A DNA stretch of 64,000 nt. It comes from PNNG01 sp046291695 (GTDB lineage Bacteria > Bacteroidota > Bacteroidia > UBA7662). The stretch covers positions 62,001 through 126,000 of the forward strand of contig JBKBSO010000007.1 in the NCBI GenBank assembly GCA_046291695.1, given 5' to 3'. This document shows positions 52,602 through 61,231 of the stretch, in pieces. The position numbers and the translations under genes were made by a program. Each line of letters starts with the position of its first letter. Positions within the stretch are counted from its first letter, which is position 1. The notes beneath the pieces were generated by a model, which saw only the letters and a program-made list of their open reading frames with translations, ran no database searches and had not been told where the DNA came from.

Positions 52602-53597
52602 TTAATCCATGATGAAGGGGTAATCCGCCTGATCATACACATCGGTATACAGTTCCGATTCATCCGGCCAGGGCGAATTTTCGGCAAATTCTACCGAGGC
52701 CTTAACCCGCTCTTCAATTTTTTCGTCTATGGCCTCCAATTCGGCTTCGGTGGCATACTTCTTTTTGAGAATGGTAGCCCGCGTAACCACAATGGGGTCC
52801 TTCGCTTTATAATCTTCCACTTCTTCTTTAGTACGGTACTTGGCCGGATCGCTCATCGAATGCCCGCGGTAACGGTAGGTGCGAATTTCGAGGAAAGTTG
52901 GGCCATCACCTTTACGGGCACGCTCTACTGCCTCAGCCATGGCTTCATGCACCGCTTCGCAGCTCATGCCGTCTACCCATTGCGAAGGCATATCATACGC
53001 CATTCCCATTTTATAAATATCAGTCAAATTGGTCGTGCGCTCCAGCGATGTACCCATGGCATAAAAATTATTCTCCACCACAAAAATCACCGGAAGCTTC
53101 CACAACATGGCCATATTAAAGGTTTCGTGCAAGGCACCCTGACGCACCGCACCATCACCCATATAGCATACATTCACATTCTTAGTGCCTAAATACTGCT
53201 CCGCAAAAGCAATACCCGCACCAAGTGGCACTTGACCGCCAACAATACCATGACCGCCAAAATTGCGAAACTGCTTGCTGAACATGTGCATCGAACCGCC
53301 TTTGCCTTTTGAACAACCGGTTATTTTTCCATACAATTCTGCCATTACTGAATCCGGCGTAAGCCCGCAAGCCAGTGCATGTCCGTGATCGCGGTATGCC
53401 GTAATCACCGAATCATCGGGGCCTATCACAGAATAGGTGCCAGCCACAATAGCCTCCTGACCTATATATAAATGGCAGAAACCTTTAATCTTTTGCTGCC
53501 CATACAATTGCGCACATTTTTCTTCAAAACGACGAATCAATTGCATCATCTCATACCACTGAAGGTAGGTTTCTTTCGTAACTTTCGCCTTTGCCAT
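52602..53597 (-). CDS. pdhA: Pyruvate dehydrogenase E1 component, alpha subunit
   Basis: 331 residues. The thiamine-diphosphate motif GDGAVRQGALHETFNMA to VIFVVENNFYAMGT, plus RYRGHSMSDPAKYRTKEEV with the regulatory Ser site, place it in the E1-alpha family. It decarboxylates pyruvate with the beta subunit as part of the complex that makes acetyl-CoA. No pdhB or E2 gene is nearby. Starts at ATG 53597 and is divergent from recF, with 63 bp between the starts. Confidence 0.96.
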   Translation of the reverse strand: MAKAKVTKETYLQWYEMMQLIRRFEEKCAQLYGQQKIKGFCHLYIGQEAIVAGTYSVIGPDDSVITAYRDHGHALACGLTPDSVMAELYGKITGCSKGKGGSMHMFSKQFRNFGGHGIVGGQVPLGAGIAFAEQYLGTKNVNVCYMGDGAVRQGALHETFNMAMLWKLPVIFVVENNFYAMGTSLERTTNLTDIYKMGMAYDMPSQWVDGMSCEAVHEAMAEAVERARKGDGPTFLEIRTYRYRGHSMSDPAKYRTKEEVEDYKAKDPIVVTRATILKKKYATEAELEAIDEKIEERVKASVEFAENSPWPDESELYTDVYDQADYPFIMD

Positions 53598-53660
53598 GAA
53601 TTTGATTTCGAAAATGAGCCGCTAATATACGGCCTAAATTATTATCCGAGCAAGAATTAG

Positions 53661-54746
53661 ATGAAGCTGAAGTACCTGAGTTTGTTGAATTACCGTTTGG
53701 CACAGCTGCAAGAGCTGGCCATCGAAGGTGCTGTGCTCAGCATTACCGGCCCAAATGGTACCGGAAAAACCAATATACTCGATGCCGTACACTACCTCTG
53801 CTTAACCCGATCCTACCTGCTGCAGCAAGACGCACAACTGCTTCGTTTTGGGGAAGATTTTTTTAACCTGCAAGCCGAAATCCGTGTTAATGATCAATCG
53901 CACAAGCTCTTCTGCGCCTGGCAACAAGGCCAAAAACGCTTCCGTTGCGATGGCCAAACCTACGAACGCCTGGCCGACCACATCGGCCGCTTTCCCGTGG
54001 TAATGATTGCCCCTACCGACCTCGACCTGATTTATGAAGGCAGCGAAATCCGGCGGCGTTTTGCCGATATGCTGCTGTCCCAAACCGATGCCGACTACCT
54101 TCGGGCACTGATGCGACACAACAAATTGTTGCAACAAAAACAAACCGTGCTAAAGCAATTCAAGTTGGATGGACGCGTCGACCAAACCTTGCTCGAAGTG
54201 CTTAACGATAGCCTGATACCACTTAACAGCCAACTATTTAGTCAGCGTGCCGCCTGGATTGATCAGTTCAACCCTATCTTCGAAAACCTCTACCGCACCA
54301 TCTCCGGAGCACGCGAAACGGTAGGCATACACTATGAATCGGCTTTTCTTAAACAGGCAGTCAACCAAGCATTTCAAGAAAACCACAAGCTAGAGCTCGA
54401 GGCTGGCCGACCCTTATGTGGTATCCAACGCGACGATTTGTATTTCACCATCAACGGACATCCAGTAAAACGTTTCGGCTCACAAGGGCAACAGAAGTCT
54501 TTCCTCATTAGTCTGAAATTGGCACAAAGCATTTACCTCAGTGAAATTACCGGCAAAAAGCCGTTTTTGCTGCTCGATGATATTTTCGAAAAACTCGACA
54601 GCCAGCGGGTGAGTAGCCTTTTACGCCTGGTACAGGAAGATCGCTTTGGTCAAATTTTACTCACCGATACCGACCGCAAACGCGTAGAAGCCATCTTTCA
54701 AAAATCCGATGATGTGCAGTATCTCGAGCTTTCACATCCCGAATAA
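53661..54746 (+). CDS. recF: DNA replication and repair protein RecF
   Basis: 361 residues. SMC-like ATPase with Walker A GPNGTGKT (30-37) in ITGPNGTGKTNILDAVHYLC, the signature FGSQGQQKSFLISLKLAQ and a Walker B-like FLLLDDIFEKLDS. It loads RecA at gaps with RecO and RecR. Length and motif order are normal. Divergent from pdhA. Confidence 0.96.
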   Translation: MKLKYLSLLNYRLAQLQELAIEGAVLSITGPNGTGKTNILDAVHYLCLTRSYLLQQDAQLLRFGEDFFNLQAEIRVNDQSHKLFCAWQQGQKRFRCDGQTYERLADHIGRFPVVMIAPTDLDLIYEGSEIRRRFADMLLSQTDADYLRALMRHNKLLQQKQTVLKQFKLDGRVDQTLLEVLNDSLIPLNSQLFSQRAAWIDQFNPIFENLYRTISGARETVGIHYESAFLKQAVNQAFQENHKLELEAGRPLCGIQRDDLYFTINGHPVKRFGSQGQQKSFLISLKLAQSIYLSEITGKKPFLLLDDIFEKLDSQRVSSLLRLVQEDRFGQILLTDTDRKRVEAIFQKSDDVQYLELSHPE

Positions 54747-54771
54747 TCCTTCCTCATTAAATAGCAATAAC

Positions 54772-54779
54772 TATCTTTG
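54772..54779 (+). promoter_or_regulatory. Bacteroidota -7 element (TATCTTTG) of the UDP-glucuronate decarboxylase gene
   Basis: Exact TAnnTTTG 20 bp before the ATG at 54800. Confidence 0.6.
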
Positions 54780-54799
54780 GACCAACAATTATCCATTCT

Positions 54800-55780
54800 A
54801 TGCCACGTGTACTCATTACCGGCGCTGCCGGCTTTTTAGGCTCTCATCTTTGCGACCGATTCATTAAAGAAGGCTATCAGGTGGTAGGCATGGATAACCT
54901 CATTACCGGCGATATGCGGAATATTGAGCACCTCTTACCCGTTGCCGAATTTGAGTTTTATCACCACGACGTTAGCAAATACGTGCATGTGGCAGGTCAA
55001 ATCGACGAAATTCTGCATTTTGCCTCACCGGCCAGCCCTATCGACTACCTCAAAATACCCATTCAAACCCTCAAAGTAGGCTCACTGGGCACCCATAACC
55101 TCCTGGGGCTGGCACGTGAAAAAAAGGCACGCATCCTGGTCGCTTCAACCTCAGAAGTTTATGGCGACCCGATGGTACACCCACAAACCGAAGACTATTG
55201 GGGTAATGTAAACCCGGTAGGTCCACGTGGCGTTTACGACGAAGCCAAACGTTTCCAAGAGGCCATCACCATGGCCTACCATACCTATCACGGACTCGAA
55301 ACACGCATCGTACGCATATTTAACACCTATGGCCCGCGTATGCGCCTAAACGATGGCCGGGCACTGCCGGCATTTATCGGTCAGGCTTTACGCGGCGAAG
55401 ACCTCACCGTTTTTGGCGACGGCTCACAAACCCGTTCGTTTTGTTATGTCGACGACCTGGTAGAAGGTATTTACCGCTTGCTCAAAAGCGATTATGCCGG
55501 TCCGGTAAACATTGGCAATCCGGTTGAAATCACCATCCGCGATTTCGCCGAAGAAATCATCAAACTCACCGGTACCAACCAAAAAGTAATTTACAAGCCG
55601 CTACCCAAAGACGACCCCAAACAGCGTCAGCCCGACATTAGTCTGGCCAAAAAGCTTTTAGGCTGGGAGCCCAAAATAGAACGTGCCGAAGGCCTAGCCA
55701 TTACCTATAATTATTTCCAATCTCTGCCCCAAGAAGAGCTTTATCGCGAAGCCCATGGGCGCTCATTTCCCCGTAAATAA
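54800..55780 (+). CDS. UDP-glucuronate decarboxylase (UXS-type NAD-dependent epimerase/dehydratase)
   Basis: 326 residues. Rossmann glycine motif GAAGFLGSHL (8-17), FASPASPIDYL, the TSEVYGDP motif, the catalytic YDEAKRF and RIFNTYGPRMRLNDGR are characteristic of UXS. It turns UDP-glucuronate into UDP-xylose for surface polysaccharide. The gene has its own promoter; the UpxY-like gene follows 9 bp later. No glycosyltransferases are in the window. Confidence 0.9.
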   Translation: MPRVLITGAAGFLGSHLCDRFIKEGYQVVGMDNLITGDMRNIEHLLPVAEFEFYHHDVSKYVHVAGQIDEILHFASPASPIDYLKIPIQTLKVGSLGTHNLLGLAREKKARILVASTSEVYGDPMVHPQTEDYWGNVNPVGPRGVYDEAKRFQEAITMAYHTYHGLETRIVRIFNTYGPRMRLNDGRALPAFIGQALRGEDLTVFGDGSQTRSFCYVDDLVEGIYRLLKSDYAGPVNIGNPVEITIRDFAEEIIKLTGTNQKVIYKPLPKDDPKQRQPDISLAKKLLGWEPKIERAEGLAITYNYFQSLPQEELYREAHGRSFPRK

Positions 55781-55789
55781 GCCCTACAG

Positions 55790-56290
55790 ATGTCAAGCCA
55801 ACAATGGTTCGCCCTGTATACGCGGCCACGGTTCGAACGTCGTGCCGCCGAAATGCTCAGTCGGCAAGGAATTGAAAACTGGCTGCCTTTACATAAGGTA
55901 AAAAAACAATGGAGCGATCGGGTGAAATGGGTCGAAGAGCCTGTATTCAAATCGTACATATTTGTGCGCATTAGCGAACGCGAATATTTCCATACGCTAA
56001 ACACCTACGGCGTGGTGCGCTTTGTGACCTTTGGCGGACAGGCCGCGGCAATTTCGGAATCGCAAATGGATTTTTTGCGTCGTTTGCTCGATACCGGTTA
56101 TGAACTTGAAACGGTTTCGCTCGACTTAGAAACGGGCGATCAGGTAGAAATCGTGAAAGGACCGTTGGCAGGAAGGCGGGGTGTGTTAATCAGCCGTGCC
56201 GGGTCTAAAAAGATGCGGGTCGATTTAGAAATGTTGGGAAAATCCATATTCATCACGGTGCCCATCGAAAATCTCCTGAAAATCAGCTAA
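55790..56290 (+). CDS. UpxY-family NusG-like transcription antiterminator
   Basis: 166 residues. NGN domain (QQWFALYTRPRFERRAAEML at 4-23, FKSYIFVRISEREYF) and a C-terminal KOW motif (GDQVEIVKGPLAGRRGVLI). UpxY-type NusG paralogues antiterminate the long polysaccharide operons of Bacteroidota and are normally the first gene there. Here it is second, after the UXS gene, and the convergent HAD gene ends 20 bp later, so its target must be elsewhere or it acts in another way. Confidence 0.88.
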   Translation: MSSQQWFALYTRPRFERRAAEMLSRQGIENWLPLHKVKKQWSDRVKWVEEPVFKSYIFVRISEREYFHTLNTYGVVRFVTFGGQAAAISESQMDFLRRLLDTGYELETVSLDLETGDQVEIVKGPLAGRRGVLISRAGSKKMRVDLEMLGKSIFITVPIENLLKIS

Positions 56291-56310
56291 AGACCTAGGC
56301 GTGGTCTGAA

Positions 56311-56952
56311 TTAGCTATAAGAAAATTTCTCCTTAAATCCGGAAAGGCTCTCAGAAACTGCTGCATTACGCGGGTGCAGCAGGGTGTTGATGCCCAGCGC
56401 TTTAGCCCCATCCAGGTGGCCGGGGGTATCGTCAATAAACAAACTTTCTTCAGCAACAAAAGCATTTTGTTGAAGCACAAAATCAAAAATTTCTAGCTCG
56501 GGTTTACGCAAACCTATGTGTTGCGAATAGTACACCTTGTCGAAAAACGGCTCGAGGTTTTGGTAACCATGGGCAAGGGCAAATGCCGATTCCAGGGCAT
56601 CCACATGTATGTTGTTGGTATTACTCAGTAGCACCACATTAAAATGTTTACGGAAAGGCTGAATCCACTGAAGTTGGGCCAATTGCATATCGCCCAGCAT
56701 GGCATTCCAGCAATCGGCATAGGCTTGTAAGGCATGCTCTTCCCCAAAATACTTAGCAAAAAACATCAAAAATTCGGTGTTGTTTAGCAGTCCTTTTTCA
56801 AAAGCGTTAAAAATGCCGGCTTCCTCCATCTTCCTCAAGTTGGGCTCCGTATCTACACCGGTAAGTTCTCGCAAACTTTGTGGAAAGCGCTCCAGGTGAA
56901 TGTCGATGAACAATCCTCCCAAATCGAATATAAGGTTACGAATTCTTGGCAT
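56311..56952 (-). CDS. HAD-superfamily hydrolase, YihX-like
   Basis: 213 residues from ATG 56952 (MPRIRNLIFDLGGLFIDIHL). The open frame runs on to 57132 but covers the promoter. HAD motif I is DLGG, with the second acidic residue replaced by Gly as in the YihX sugar-phosphatase group. Motif II is LLSNTN (about 120), motif III the KPELEIF lysine, motif IV FIDDTPGHLDGA. Probable small phosphatase; the substrate is unknown. Convergent with the UpxY-like gene. Confidence 0.88.
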   Translation of the reverse strand: MPRIRNLIFDLGGLFIDIHLERFPQSLRELTGVDTEPNLRKMEEAGIFNAFEKGLLNNTEFLMFFAKYFGEEHALQAYADCWNAMLGDMQLAQLQWIQPFRKHFNVVLLSNTNNIHVDALESAFALAHGYQNLEPFFDKVYYSQHIGLRKPELEIFDFVLQQNAFVAEESLFIDDTPGHLDGAKALGINTLLHPRNAAVSESLSGFKEKFSYS

Positions 56953-56956
56953 GACG

Positions 56957-56964
56957 CAAAAGTA
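56957..56964 (-). promoter_or_regulatory. Bacteroidota -7 element (TACTTTTG) of the HAD gene
   Basis: Exact TAnnTTTG on the minus strand, 4 bp before the ATG at 56952. The transcript is predicted to be leaderless, and the short start is favoured. Confidence 0.65.
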
Positions 56965-57004
56965 CGAAATATTGGTACCTTCGACCACCGTGGGTGCTAC
57001 ACAG

Positions 57005-57532
57005 ATGCATATACTTAAATCAAAGCGCTTAAACCTCCGCCAACTCCGACTCGAAGATGCAGGGTTCATGGTGCGCCTCATGAATAGCCCCGATTGGCTC
57101 ACTAACATTGGCGACCGTAACATCCACAGCACAGCAAATGCACACAGCTACCTGCTCGAAGGACCGCTATGGAGTTATGCCACCCATGGATTTGGCTTGT
57201 ATTTAGTGAGCATTGCCGAAAGTAACACGCCCATTGGCATTTGCGGTTTGTTGAAACGCGACACGCTCAACTTGCCAGATGTGGGCATTGCCCTCCATCC
57301 CGACTATTTTGGTCAGGGCTATGCTTTAGAAATCTTCAAAGCAACCGTGGACTATGCACACGAAAAACTGGGCTATGCTGAGCTTTACGCCATAACCAGC
57401 GAAAACAACTACAAAACCATCAAATTGCTCGAAAAAGCGGGCTTCAAGCTTCACACCGAAAGCTACATCACAGAAAGCTCCGAATCCCTATGTCTTTTTC
57501 ATCATTCAGTAGTAGTCCAACAGCCAGTATAA
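57005..57532 (+). CDS. GNAT-family N-acetyltransferase (RimJ/RimL-like)
   Basis: 175 residues from ATG 57005 (MHILKSKRLNLRQLRLEDAG); the frame is open upstream to 56900 but crosses the divergent promoter. Acetyl-CoA-binding motif A is PDYFGQGYALEIFKATVDYA, followed by LYAITSENNYKTIKLLEKAG. RimJ/RimL-like proteins acetylate amino groups of proteins or small amines. Divergent from the HAD gene. Confidence 0.88.
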   Translation: MHILKSKRLNLRQLRLEDAGFMVRLMNSPDWLTNIGDRNIHSTANAHSYLLEGPLWSYATHGFGLYLVSIAESNTPIGICGLLKRDTLNLPDVGIALHPDYFGQGYALEIFKATVDYAHEKLGYAELYAITSENNYKTIKLLEKAGFKLHTESYITESSESLCLFHHSVVVQQPV

Positions 57533-57740
57533 GGGATGTTGCCCTCAAGAATTTGCATTATTCGAATCATGTGAAGGCATTGATATTCATATGCTGAAAG
57601 CGAATATTACTTCCAAGTGCGGTAATGGCACCTTTTCTAAGCTATCCCCTCTTATTGAACAATTAGAGGCCGTGATATTCATTCGCAAACCTTTGGTTTT
57701 GGCTCAGTATAGCTGTTCGTTTACGCACACTATAGGCTGA

Positions 57741-57796
57741 TTCCGAACAGTTACATTTGCGCATCGCACTTGAACCAAAGCCATAACGCCCTGATT
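57741..57796 (+). repeat. Imperfect duplicated element, left copy (upstream of the dioxygenase-like lipoprotein)
   Basis: TTCCGAACAGTT (57741-57752) and CCATAACGCCCTGATT (57781-57796) recur at 59157-59168 and 59195-59210 (CCATAACACACTGATT) with almost the same spacing (40 and 38 bp). Confidence 0.55.
57752..57759 (+). promoter_or_regulatory. Bacteroidota -7 element (TACATTTG)
   Basis: Exact TAnnTTTG inside the left repeat copy, 105 bp before the lipoprotein ATG. Not present in the right copy, where the corresponding bases are TCGTCTGC. Confidence 0.5.
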
Positions 57797-57864
57797 TAAT
57801 GGCCAATAATTAGGCGGCATGAATGTTGGAATGCAAAAATGTTTCATTCCAAAAGTCGGAAATC

Positions 57865-59067
57865 ATGTGTAAATCAAGCTTACTACTGCTACTAGTTTGT
57901 TTATTCCAAACAAGCTGTAATGCTCAACCTAATGATGGAGCCTCCACCCATCCGCACTCATTCCCAAATGCCGAAGCCTGTGATGGTTGTGAAGAAATAT
58001 TTACTGGTATGCCCATTGAGATTAGCGCTGTAGACACAAGTCCTGGCTGGCATACCGATGAAATCAAACTCCTTATTACAGGGACTGTATTTCAGCTCGA
58101 TGGGTTAACGCCTGCGCCAAACACACTAATTTACTATTACCACACCGACGGTACTGGTCGATATCCAACAAGAAAAAATGAAACAGATGTATGGAATAAT
58201 CATGGTGCTTATAGAGGCTGGGTAAGGAGTGATGCATTCGGAAAATATGCCATTTTCACTTCACGACCAGCACCTTACCCCGACTTGTCGACCCCGGCGC
58301 ATATTCACATACTAATCATTGAAGATCGGTTCGATTTTCCTTACTTTCTTGATGATTTTGTGTTCGATGATGATGTGTTGACAATAGCAGCGCAAAAGAA
58401 AAAGCCATTTGAAAATCGCGGAGGGAGTGGGATTTTAAGGCCGTTGCTTGCCGAACAAATGCAAATAGCTGAGCATAATATCATCCTGGGCCTAAATATT
58501 CCCAATTATCCCTCGTCTGTTCATAGCGAAAAAACTTCGGGCTCAGCCATTGGTGAAGTCAGTCCCTCATTTATGCCCTTTCATGCCTGGGGTCCTGATA
58601 GGGGTGAAAGGGTTTGCCCTATTTGTAAATATGGCAGATTTCATGGCATATTGTATTTTATCGGTAATAACCCAGATTGGTCAGAAATAAAAAGTTGGCT
58701 ACAATATCTGGAAAAGGAAAGTGTGGATAGGCAAAACTACCTGAAGGTGGTGTTCGTGTATGGCAATGAAAATAATTATGGTAAGGCGATGCGCGAATCT
58801 GAACTCGCAAAAATTGGCGAGGAACTAAACATCAAAAACACAGCCTTAACATTTGTGCCTTCTTTACATGATCAAACTTCTGAAGTTCACCTTTTCAAAA
58901 TCAATTCGGCCGTTGAAAACACCTTTATCATTTACAGGCACAGAGACATTATTGGCAAGTTCATTGATCTCAAAGCTAATGAAGATAATTTCAAACGGAT
59001 TGCCTTGACTTTAGACCAAACGCAAAGTGAGTTTAACGATTTGCAGGAAGTTTGGCGATCCAAATAA
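57865..59067 (+). CDS. Lipoprotein: intradiol-dioxygenase-like domain fused to a thioredoxin-like domain
   Basis: 400 residues from ATG 57865 (MCKSSLLLLLVCLFQTSCNA, lipobox Cys18). A start at 57823 would precede the signal peptide. Residues about 65-165 look like the intradiol ring-cleavage dioxygenase fold: YYHTDGTGRYPTR, YRGWVRSDAFGKYAIFTSRP, YPDLSTPAHIHI, with possible Fe ligands Tyr100, Tyr138, His146, His148. Residues about 245-390 are thioredoxin-like with CPIC (251-254) in RVCPICKYGRFHGILYF and an ENTFIIYRHRDIIG end. The combination is unusual. Substrate and reaction are unknown; redox or aromatic-type chemistry in the envelope is inferred. Confidence 0.8.
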   Translation: MCKSSLLLLLVCLFQTSCNAQPNDGASTHPHSFPNAEACDGCEEIFTGMPIEISAVDTSPGWHTDEIKLLITGTVFQLDGLTPAPNTLIYYYHTDGTGRYPTRKNETDVWNNHGAYRGWVRSDAFGKYAIFTSRPAPYPDLSTPAHIHILIIEDRFDFPYFLDDFVFDDDVLTIAAQKKKPFENRGGSGILRPLLAEQMQIAEHNIILGLNIPNYPSSVHSEKTSGSAIGEVSPSFMPFHAWGPDRGERVCPICKYGRFHGILYFIGNNPDWSEIKSWLQYLEKESVDRQNYLKVVFVYGNENNYGKAMRESELAKIGEELNIKNTALTFVPSLHDQTSEVHLFKINSAVENTFIIYRHRDIIGKFIDLKANEDNFKRIALTLDQTQSEFNDLQEVWRSK

Positions 59068-59156
59068 CTGGTCTTTGTTTGATCGCTCCTTTAAGATTAA
59101 AAGCTGAAAAATAGATGCTTCGATGACGCTGTCCGAATATGAACATTGCTGTAGAC

Positions 59157-59210
59157 TTCCGAACAGTTCGTCTGCCCAAGAACTACTTAAAAAACCATAA
59201 CACACTGATT
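59157..59210 (+). repeat. Imperfect duplicated element, right copy (upstream of the efflux adaptor)
   Basis: Second copy of the TTCCGAACAGTT ... CCATAAC arrangement, 60-110 bp upstream of the membrane fusion protein gene. Confidence 0.55.
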
Positions 59211-59269
59211 CATAGGCGACAAAAACTATGGCATAACGTTTGCGTTGCCGAGAAGCCTGACACCCAATT

Positions 59270-60538
59270 ATGGATAAACAAATTAGCCACAGCACTAAGT
59301 CGAAACTCAAAAGGTATGCCTTATTGCCGGTAGCTGTACTCGTAAGTATTGTGCTTTTGAGCATCAGCTTCGGACAGCGGAAAAAGTCATTGAACATCGA
59401 TGCGCAAAAACTGCAAATTGCTCGTGTAGAGCTTGGGGTTTTTTCAGATTTTATTGCATTAGATGGTACGGTTCAACCGCTTAAACTTGTAATTATAAAT
59501 GCGGTTGAAGCTGGCTACGTAGAAGAAATCCTGCTGGAAGAAGGAAGTTTTGTGAGCAAAGGGGAGCCTTTGCTGCGCTTGTCGAATAGTGATCTGCAAC
59601 TTGACTTCATGAATAAAGAAGCCTTGTTGCTTGATCAAATGAACAACATTAGAAATACCCGCATATCTCTCGACCTAAACCACCGCATGCTCAAACAACA
59701 ATTGCTGGACATTGAATATGCTTATCTGGAGAAAAAAAGACTTTATGACCGCAACAAAGTCTTGTTTGCGCAAGAAGTAATTTCATTAGCAGAGTTTGAA
59801 AAATCCGAGGATGAATATATCTATCTAGCGCGTAAACGACAACTTTTGGTAGAAACCATCAACGAAGATTCTGTTTTCTTAACCCATCAAATTCACCAGC
59901 TAGAATCTAACAGCAAACTCATCAATTTGAACCTGCACATGGTAAAGCAAAGCTTGGATAATTTGCTTATTCGAGCGCCAGTTTCGGGTCAGCTCACCTC
60001 ATTAATTGGCGAAATCGGGGAGCATAAAGGCAAAGGGCAATCGGTTGGTCAAATTGATGTATTAGCAGGTTACAAATTACGGACGCTTGCCGACGAGCAT
60101 TATATATCCCGAATCACCCCTGGATTAAAAGGAGAAATCAAGATTTCTGGAAAATTATATCCAGTACAAGTAGACAAAGTATTTCCGCAAGTCATCAATG
60201 GACAATTTACCCTTGAACTCTCCTTCGACAAGCGTGCGCCGTCAGACATTAAACCAGGCCAATCTGTTCCTATCAAACTTCAGACTGGGGGAAAAAACCA
60301 ATGCTTACTTATTCCCAAAGGCAGTTTTTATCAAAAAACATCTGGTGCATGGATTTTTGTAGTAAAAAACGGCAAGGCAAGCAGAAGGTCAATTCAATTA
60401 GGCCGCCAAAACCCGACACATTACGAAATTATAAAAGGACTAGATGCAGGAGAGCAAGTGATTATTTCATCCTATGCAACCTACGATGAGTTCGAAACGC
60501 TAATATTGAAAAATTCACCAAATAAACATCAGTCATGA
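59270..60538 (+). CDS. Membrane fusion (adaptor) protein of an ABC efflux system, MacA/HlyD-like
   Basis: 422 residues. One membrane anchor (16-37), a biotinyl-lipoyl-like hairpin around VEAGYVEEILLEEGSFVSKG and LLIRAPVSGQLTSLI, a central coiled region (about 100-230, with LDQMNNIRNTRISLDLNHRM) and a C-terminal beta-barrel. It should bridge the ATPase/permease to the outer membrane. The end overlaps the ATPase gene by 4 bp. No outer-membrane TolC partner is seen before the window ends. Confidence 0.9.
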   Translation: MDKQISHSTKSKLKRYALLPVAVLVSIVLLSISFGQRKKSLNIDAQKLQIARVELGVFSDFIALDGTVQPLKLVIINAVEAGYVEEILLEEGSFVSKGEPLLRLSNSDLQLDFMNKEALLLDQMNNIRNTRISLDLNHRMLKQQLLDIEYAYLEKKRLYDRNKVLFAQEVISLAEFEKSEDEYIYLARKRQLLVETINEDSVFLTHQIHQLESNSKLINLNLHMVKQSLDNLLIRAPVSGQLTSLIGEIGEHKGKGQSVGQIDVLAGYKLRTLADEHYISRITPGLKGEIKISGKLYPVQVDKVFPQVINGQFTLELSFDKRAPSDIKPGQSVPIKLQTGGKNQCLLIPKGSFYQKTSGAWIFVVKNGKASRRSIQLGRQNPTHYEIIKGLDAGEQVIISSYATYDEFETLILKNSPNKHQS

Positions 60539-61221
60539 TTGAAATTACAAATCTTACAAGAATTTATAAGACTGAAGAGATAGAAACTACAGCCCTGAAT
60601 GCCATTAACCTGAACATCAAGCAAGGGGAGTTTGTAGCTGTGATGGGGGCCTCAGGGTGTGGGAAATCAACACTGCTGAACATCCTCGGAATGCTCGATA
60701 GTCCAACCACGGGAGAATATCTTTTCGATGAATATTCGGTTGGCTCAATGAAGGAAAAAGAACGTGCAAATATTCGTAAAAGCAATATTGGATTTGTGTT
60801 CCAGAATTTCAATCTCATCGACGAACTTACTGTTTTTGAAAACGTTGAATTGCCGCTACTGTACCAAAAGGTATCTTCCGCAATCCGAAAGCAACAGGTG
60901 CACATTGCGTTAGAAAAAATGAATATTACGCACCGAAAAAACCATTATCCTCAACAGCTTTCCGGAGGTCAGCAGCAACGCTGTGCGGTTGCACGTGCTG
61001 TAGTTGGTAATCCCAAGATGATTCTGGCCGATGAGCCAACCGGTAATCTGGACTCCCTCAATGGAAATGAAGTCATGCAATTGTTGAGTGCGCTTAATGC
61101 TTCGGGCACTACCATTGTTATGGTAACCCACTCCCGTCATGATGCTTCATTTAGCCATCGCATTGTACATATGCTCGATGGGCAAATATTGAAGGATAGT
61201 TTTCAAACTCCTACCATTTAA
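60535..61221 (+). CDS. ABC transporter ATPase, MacB/LolD-type
   Basis: 228 residues. Walker A GASGCGKST (38-46), signature LSGGQQQR (142-149), Walker B in MILADEPTGNLD (about 160-171) and the H-loop MVTHSRHDASFS. Member of the export-type ATPase group that works with FtsX-like permeases. It overlaps the adaptor gene by 4 bp and is 10 bp upstream of the permease. Confidence 0.94.
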   Translation: MIEITNLTRIYKTEEIETTALNAINLNIKQGEFVAVMGASGCGKSTLLNILGMLDSPTTGEYLFDEYSVGSMKEKERANIRKSNIGFVFQNFNLIDELTVFENVELPLLYQKVSSAIRKQQVHIALEKMNITHRKNHYPQQLSGGQQQRCAVARAVVGNPKMILADEPTGNLDSLNGNEVMQLLSALNASGTTIVMVTHSRHDASFSHRIVHMLDGQILKDSFQTPTI

Positions 61222-61231
61222 ATTTCTTGGG

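Larger units (their letters stand above)
57533..57864. other. Intergenic region upstream of the dioxygenase-like lipoprotein
   Basis: 332 bp, AT-rich, no gene seen. It contains a repeat copy (57741-57788) and a -7 element (57752-57759). Base composition changes to AT-rich from here to the window end. Confidence 0.45.

Noticed and set aside
52569..53192. Plus-strand open frame of 207 codons within the pdhA gene
   Set aside because: Antisense to a clear pyruvate dehydrogenase E1-alpha gene; no recognisable protein features.
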